Shown here in pieces: positions 60,865-64,000 of a DNA stretch of 64,000 bases. Under the pieces are notes generated by a model. That model was not told where the DNA came from and made no database searches. It worked only from the letters and a program-made list of their open reading frames with translations. Source of the stretch: Pseudomonas sp. p1(2021b). Its GTDB lineage: Bacteria; Pseudomonadota; Gammaproteobacteria; Pseudomonadales; Pseudomonadaceae. The first letter of the stretch is position 1. Each line of letters begins with the position of its first letter. The translations under genes were made by a program, and so were the position numbers. Where the stretch lies: contig NZ_CP083746.1 of the NCBI RefSeq assembly GCF_020151015.1, positions 2,199,001 through 2,263,000 on the forward strand. Reading direction: 5' to 3'.

Positions 60865-63666
60865 ATGCTTAGCACTGTATCAGCGTTGAACAAAAGTACT
60901 CCAACAGTCACGGTAGTCGACAACCGCGGCCTGACCGTCCGCATTGTGACGTATCATCGCCATCCCGATGTGCCGCAGGCGGCAGAGCAGCGCAGTACTT
61001 GGCACTGTCATGATGCCCGTGGTTTTCTGTCATGCAGTGCCGACCCGCGCCTGGCGCAAGGCGGGCGATCGAACTTCACCTACCTGACGGACCTTGCCGG
61101 TACGGTTTTGCAAACTCGCAGCGTCGATGCGGGCACCTCGATAACCCTCAGGGATGCCGCCGGGCGCCCTTTCGTGGAGGTGGCCCAGGTTGCTACCGAC
61201 GAAGGCGGTAACGACGACCTGAGCCAGGCGGTTACCCGTACCTGGCAGTACGAGGCCCCGTCCCAGGCCGGCCGACCGCTGAGCGTGACGGAGCAAGTGG
61301 CCGACAGCGAGGTACGGATTGCCGAGCGGTTCGTCTGGGCACAGGTTACGCAACAAGCACGGGACCATAATTTGCTCGGGCAGGCGACCCGCCATTACGA
61401 CCCGGCGGGTCTGGCGCAGGCGAACAGCTTTGCCCTGACGGGTGTGCCGATCTCAACGACCCGGCAGCTGCTCAAGGATGCCGACAATCCTGATATCGTC
61501 GCCGACTGGCAGGGCGAAGAGGAGGCGCAATGGGACACCCGACTGGCCCCCGAGAGCTATACGACCCAGACCACGGCAGACGCCACAGGCGCGACGCTGA
61601 CGACCCTGGATGCCGTAGGCAACCTGCAACGGGTGGCCTACGACGCGGCCGGCCAGCTCAGGGGCAGCTGGCTGACGATCGCGGGCAAGGCCGAGCAGGT
61701 CATCGTCCAGTCCCTGAGCTACTCCGCCGCCGGGCAGAAACTGCGCGAGGTGCATGGTAATGGTGTAGTGACCACCTACACCTACGAGCCCGACACCCAG
61801 CGCCTGTCCTCGATCAAGACCGAGCGCCAGGGCACTGGCGCGAAGGTGCTGCAAGACCTGCGCTATGCCTACGACCCGGTGGGCAACGTGCTCAAGATCC
61901 GCAACGACGCCGAGGCCACCCGCTTCTGGCGCAACCAGAAAGTGGTGCCGGAAAACACCTACAGCTACGACAGCCTCTACCAGCTGGCCAGTGCCACGGG
62001 CCGCGAAATGGCCAACGCCGGCCAACAAGGCCGACACCTTCCGCATGTCACCCCCTTCGACAGCACCACCTACACCTCGTACATGCGCACGTACCGCTAC
62101 GACACCGCAGGCAACCTGCTCCAGATCCGTCACAGCGCCCCCGCCACGAACCACAACTACACCACCGACGTCACCGTCAGCGACCGCAGCAACCGGGCCG
62201 TGTTGAGCTCGATGACGAAGGCCTCGTCGGCTGTCGAGGCGCTGTTCACTCCGGGCGGGCAGCAGGCCGTGCTGTTGCCGGGGCAACCACTGGCCTGGAG
62301 CTCGCGAGCCGAGCTCGAGCAGGTCGTGTCGGTGAAGCGCGAAGGAGGTACGGACGACTGCGAAAGCTACCGCTATGACAACCATAGCCAGCGTGTGCTG
62401 AAAGCCAGTACCCAGCGAACGGCCCGCTGCACTCAGTCCCAGCGAGTGATCTACCTGCCAGGGCTGGAGCTGCGTACCCACACCAATGGCGACACGCTCA
62501 CGCAAGACCTGCAGGTGATGACGGTCGGGGAGGCCGGTCGTGCGCAAGTGCGGGTACTGCACTGGCAGGCAGGAAAACCCGACGATCTCGCGAACGATCA
62601 ACTGCGCTACAGCTACGACAACCTGCTGGGCAGCAGCGCGCTGGAGGTCGATGGCGCCGGCAACCTGATCAGCCAGGAAGAGTACTACCCCTTTGGCGGC
62701 ACGGCGGTATGGGCTGCGCGTAATGAAGTCGAGGCAAGCTACAAGACCGTGCGCTATTCAGGCAAAGAGCGCGATGCCACTGGGCTGTATTACTACGGGT
62801 ATCGCTATTACCAGCCTTGGGCAGGGCGATGGCTGAGTGCAGATCCCGCGGGTGCTCTAGATGGGCTAAACCTCTTTTGTATGGTTAGGAACAACCCAGC
62901 TACCTACCTTGACCCTGATGGTCGAGTGACCATTAAGAATCATTCGGTCGCGGACGGAGCATTGCTAACGGAGCTGTTTGAAGATGGTCATGTGTTGTAT
63001 GGTCTGAGGGCGCCAATATTGTCAGCTGTGTCTGAATTGATGAGTTCCGGTTTTAGGTCGGTAGGGGGCGAGGGTGGGCAAAAGACAAATATATTTTATC
63101 AAGGGCAAATGACCGATGGCGTGTGGGATGGGGCGCTTCGGCCTACAAAATATTCGTCCGATGCCGATATAGAGCGAGGGTTCAATGACGCTGGAAGAGT
63201 CTTGGGGTTCAAAAGGTTTCTCAAAGGGCACCCTAGGTACAATGTTCGGAACCAGAGTGATGCAAAGCGTTTGAAGTGTACCTATTCTAAAGATGTCCAT
63301 GTGGGGCTTTGGAAACGAACAAGCAAGGCGGGGCTTGAGTTCCAGCTTCTTGTGCGCAAGGCTCCGGTTCACTTTTTGATGGACGGTCTTGAAATAAACG
63401 AGATTGTTTCGAAGCAAGGAGGCGGTGGTCAAAGTGTGACGGCCAGTGAACTTCGCTGGTTGTATCGGCGCCGAGAGCTTCTGGATGTCAAGGGAAATGT
63501 GTTTTTTTATCGGGGCGGTAAGAAAATATCCCATGCCGAAGTGTTTGGAGACCCACAGTGGCAGAGGTATATCCCGAAAGAACGGTCCTGTCAGCAGGGC
63601 AATGGGCGCAGGTCTAATGGAGTGTTTGGTGCGTTGAGGAGGTATATTCGAAGTCGTTTTCAATAA
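60865..63666 (+). CDS. tccC3: Toxin complex C subunit (TccC-like) with unrecognised cargo domain
   Basis: A 933-residue TcC starting MLSTVSALNKSTPTVTVVDN. The start is supported because exactly 682 codons then precede the Asp683-Pro-Asp685-Gly-Arg protease motif, as in tccC2. An upstream TTG overlapping the tccC2 stop is the alternative. The RHS core is nearly identical to that of tccC2 in its central part. The 245-residue, lower-GC C-terminus bears no resemblance to the other two cargos. Blocks seen: TNIFYQGQMTDGVWDGAL, RVLGFKRFLKGHPRYNV, VHFLMDGLEINEIV, SVTASELRWLYRRRELLDVK, and a basic tail RRYIRSRFQ. I do not recognise the enzyme class. No ribosome site is strong (cgggaaat), consistent with coupling to tccC2. 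Confidence 0.91.
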   Translation: MLSTVSALNKSTPTVTVVDNRGLTVRIVTYHRHPDVPQAAEQRSTWHCHDARGFLSCSADPRLAQGGRSNFTYLTDLAGTVLQTRSVDAGTSITLRDAAGRPFVEVAQVATDEGGNDDLSQAVTRTWQYEAPSQAGRPLSVTEQVADSEVRIAERFVWAQVTQQARDHNLLGQATRHYDPAGLAQANSFALTGVPISTTRQLLKDADNPDIVADWQGEEEAQWDTRLAPESYTTQTTADATGATLTTLDAVGNLQRVAYDAAGQLRGSWLTIAGKAEQVIVQSLSYSAAGQKLREVHGNGVVTTYTYEPDTQRLSSIKTERQGTGAKVLQDLRYAYDPVGNVLKIRNDAEATRFWRNQKVVPENTYSYDSLYQLASATGREMANAGQQGRHLPHVTPFDSTTYTSYMRTYRYDTAGNLLQIRHSAPATNHNYTTDVTVSDRSNRAVLSSMTKASSAVEALFTPGGQQAVLLPGQPLAWSSRAELEQVVSVKREGGTDDCESYRYDNHSQRVLKASTQRTARCTQSQRVIYLPGLELRTHTNGDTLTQDLQVMTVGEAGRAQVRVLHWQAGKPDDLANDQLRYSYDNLLGSSALEVDGAGNLISQEEYYPFGGTAVWAARNEVEASYKTVRYSGKERDATGLYYYGYRYYQPWAGRWLSADPAGALDGLNLFCMVRNNPATYLDPDGRVTIKNHSVADGALLTELFEDGHVLYGLRAPILSAVSELMSSGFRSVGGEGGQKTNIFYQGQMTDGVWDGALRPTKYSSDADIERGFNDAGRVLGFKRFLKGHPRYNVRNQSDAKRLKCTYSKDVHVGLWKRTSKAGLEFQLLVRKAPVHFLMDGLEINEIVSKQGGGGQSVTASELRWLYRRRELLDVKGNVFFYRGGKKISHAEVFGDPQWQRYIPKERSCQQGNGRRSNGVFGALRRYIRSRFQ

Positions 63667-63776
63667 TGCGTATAAGCATCAGCAGGATGGGTGAGACTAC
63701 CAACGATTGGGTCGGTTCAGACAGTCGAAGAATTTCAAGGTTGCCTTGATTGCGGCGTTCAAGTGGTTTTGTTGCA

Positions 63777-64000
63777 TCATCGATCCAACGCCCCCACCAC
63801 CTGCTCGACACTAACCTTCAAACCACCAATGGCATCCTCCGGCTCGCTGTCGATCACCACCAGCCGGGCGCCACCGGCCGCGATCGCGGCGGCCAGGGCC
63901 GGCTCTGGCTGGCGATGGTGCAGCACCAGCGCGACGTCCTGGGCCTTGAGGTTGTCGGTCAGCGCTTCCAGTGTGGCTGCGTCCCATTGGTCACCGGCGG
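63777..64000 (-). CDS. C-terminal end of a probable metal ABC transporter substrate-binding protein
   Basis: Only the last 74 residues are visible. The sequence LTDNLKAQDVALVLHHRQPE, ALAAAIAAGGARLVVID and SVEQVVGALDR resembles the last helix-strand-helix of ZnuA/periplasmic metal-binding (cluster A-I) proteins, where an ALAAAIAAGGxRxVxxD motif precedes the C-terminal helix. The rest of the gene lies outside the window, so the metal and operon are unknown. Confidence 0.55.
   Translation of the reverse strand, partial: AGDQWDAATLEALTDNLKAQDVALVLHHRQPEPALAAAIAAGGARLVVIDSEPEDAIGGLKVSVEQVVGALDR

Noticed and set aside
52041..63666. RHS proteins considered as contact-dependent antibacterial toxins with immunity genes
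   Set aside because: The N-termini and protease motif match TccC partners of TcB, there is an adjacent TcB/TcA set, and no small immunity gene follows any of the three tails.
1..64000. Insertion sequences, prophage genes or integrative element ends around the toxin genes
   Set aside because: No transposase, integrase, resolvase or target-site duplication was recognised on either strand; the only repeats are REP-type palindromes, the KGG units and the tcC cores.

Overview
The window looks like chromosomal DNA of a Pseudomonas of the P. putida/P. entomophila group. The basis is high GC with strong third-position GC, putida-type REP repeats around the stem gcgggacaagcccgc, and several Pseudomonas-typical families (DUF2388, DUF6124, DUF4174, GlxA-type regulators, KGG stress proteins, a membrane-type Mqo). 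No integrase, transposase, tRNA, rRNA or CRISPR array was found.

Layout. 1-2105: 3' part of polB (DNA polymerase II). 2183-11397: two tandem, very large LRR plus NEL-type E3 ubiquitin ligase toxins. 11631-14305: a DUF4174 protein, then an HvfA/HvfB/HvfC (bufferin-type) RiPP cluster. 14509-18533: a CHASE4-PAS-GGDEF-EAL signalling protein, a PP2C-like phosphatase and a VOC protein. 18693-20996: a stress module (KGG-repeat protein, manganese catalase, hemerythrin-like protein, small ORF). 21163-25241: a broken M42 peptidase gene, mqo and a methyltransferase. 25444-27819: the two-gene carboxynorspermidine pathway on the minus strand. 28383-35933: a full-length insecticidal toxin complex A subunit (TcA), followed by a tiny KGG protein. 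36278-42190: five minus-strand metabolic or regulatory genes. 42554-54962: a translationally coupled tcB-tcB-tcC operon. 54984-57684: an AEC transporter, a DUF6124 protein and a LysR regulator, all minus strand. 57995-63666: two further tcC genes in tandem. 63777-64000: the end of a probable metal ABC transporter binding-protein gene.

How it works together. The main theme is a host-directed toxin arsenal laid among ordinary chromosomal genes. One TcA (pentameric pore/translocon), two TcB and three TcC (together a cocoon holding a C-terminal poison) allow several toxin assemblies. The three TcC proteins share the RHS core but carry three unrelated C-terminal cargos. One is a clear R-S-E ADP-ribosyltransferase, one is an ADP-ribosyltransferase-like domain lacking the catalytic glutamate, and one I do not recognise. 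The two upstream NEL proteins carry the catalytic C-x-D motif of IpaH/SspH ubiquitin ligases behind a DUF6543/dermonecrotic-toxin-like N-terminal half, with no type III secretion gene in view.

Limits: all family names come from reading the translated sequence. No database search, alignment program or folding program was run. Similarity statements between genes here come from reading the sequences side by side.
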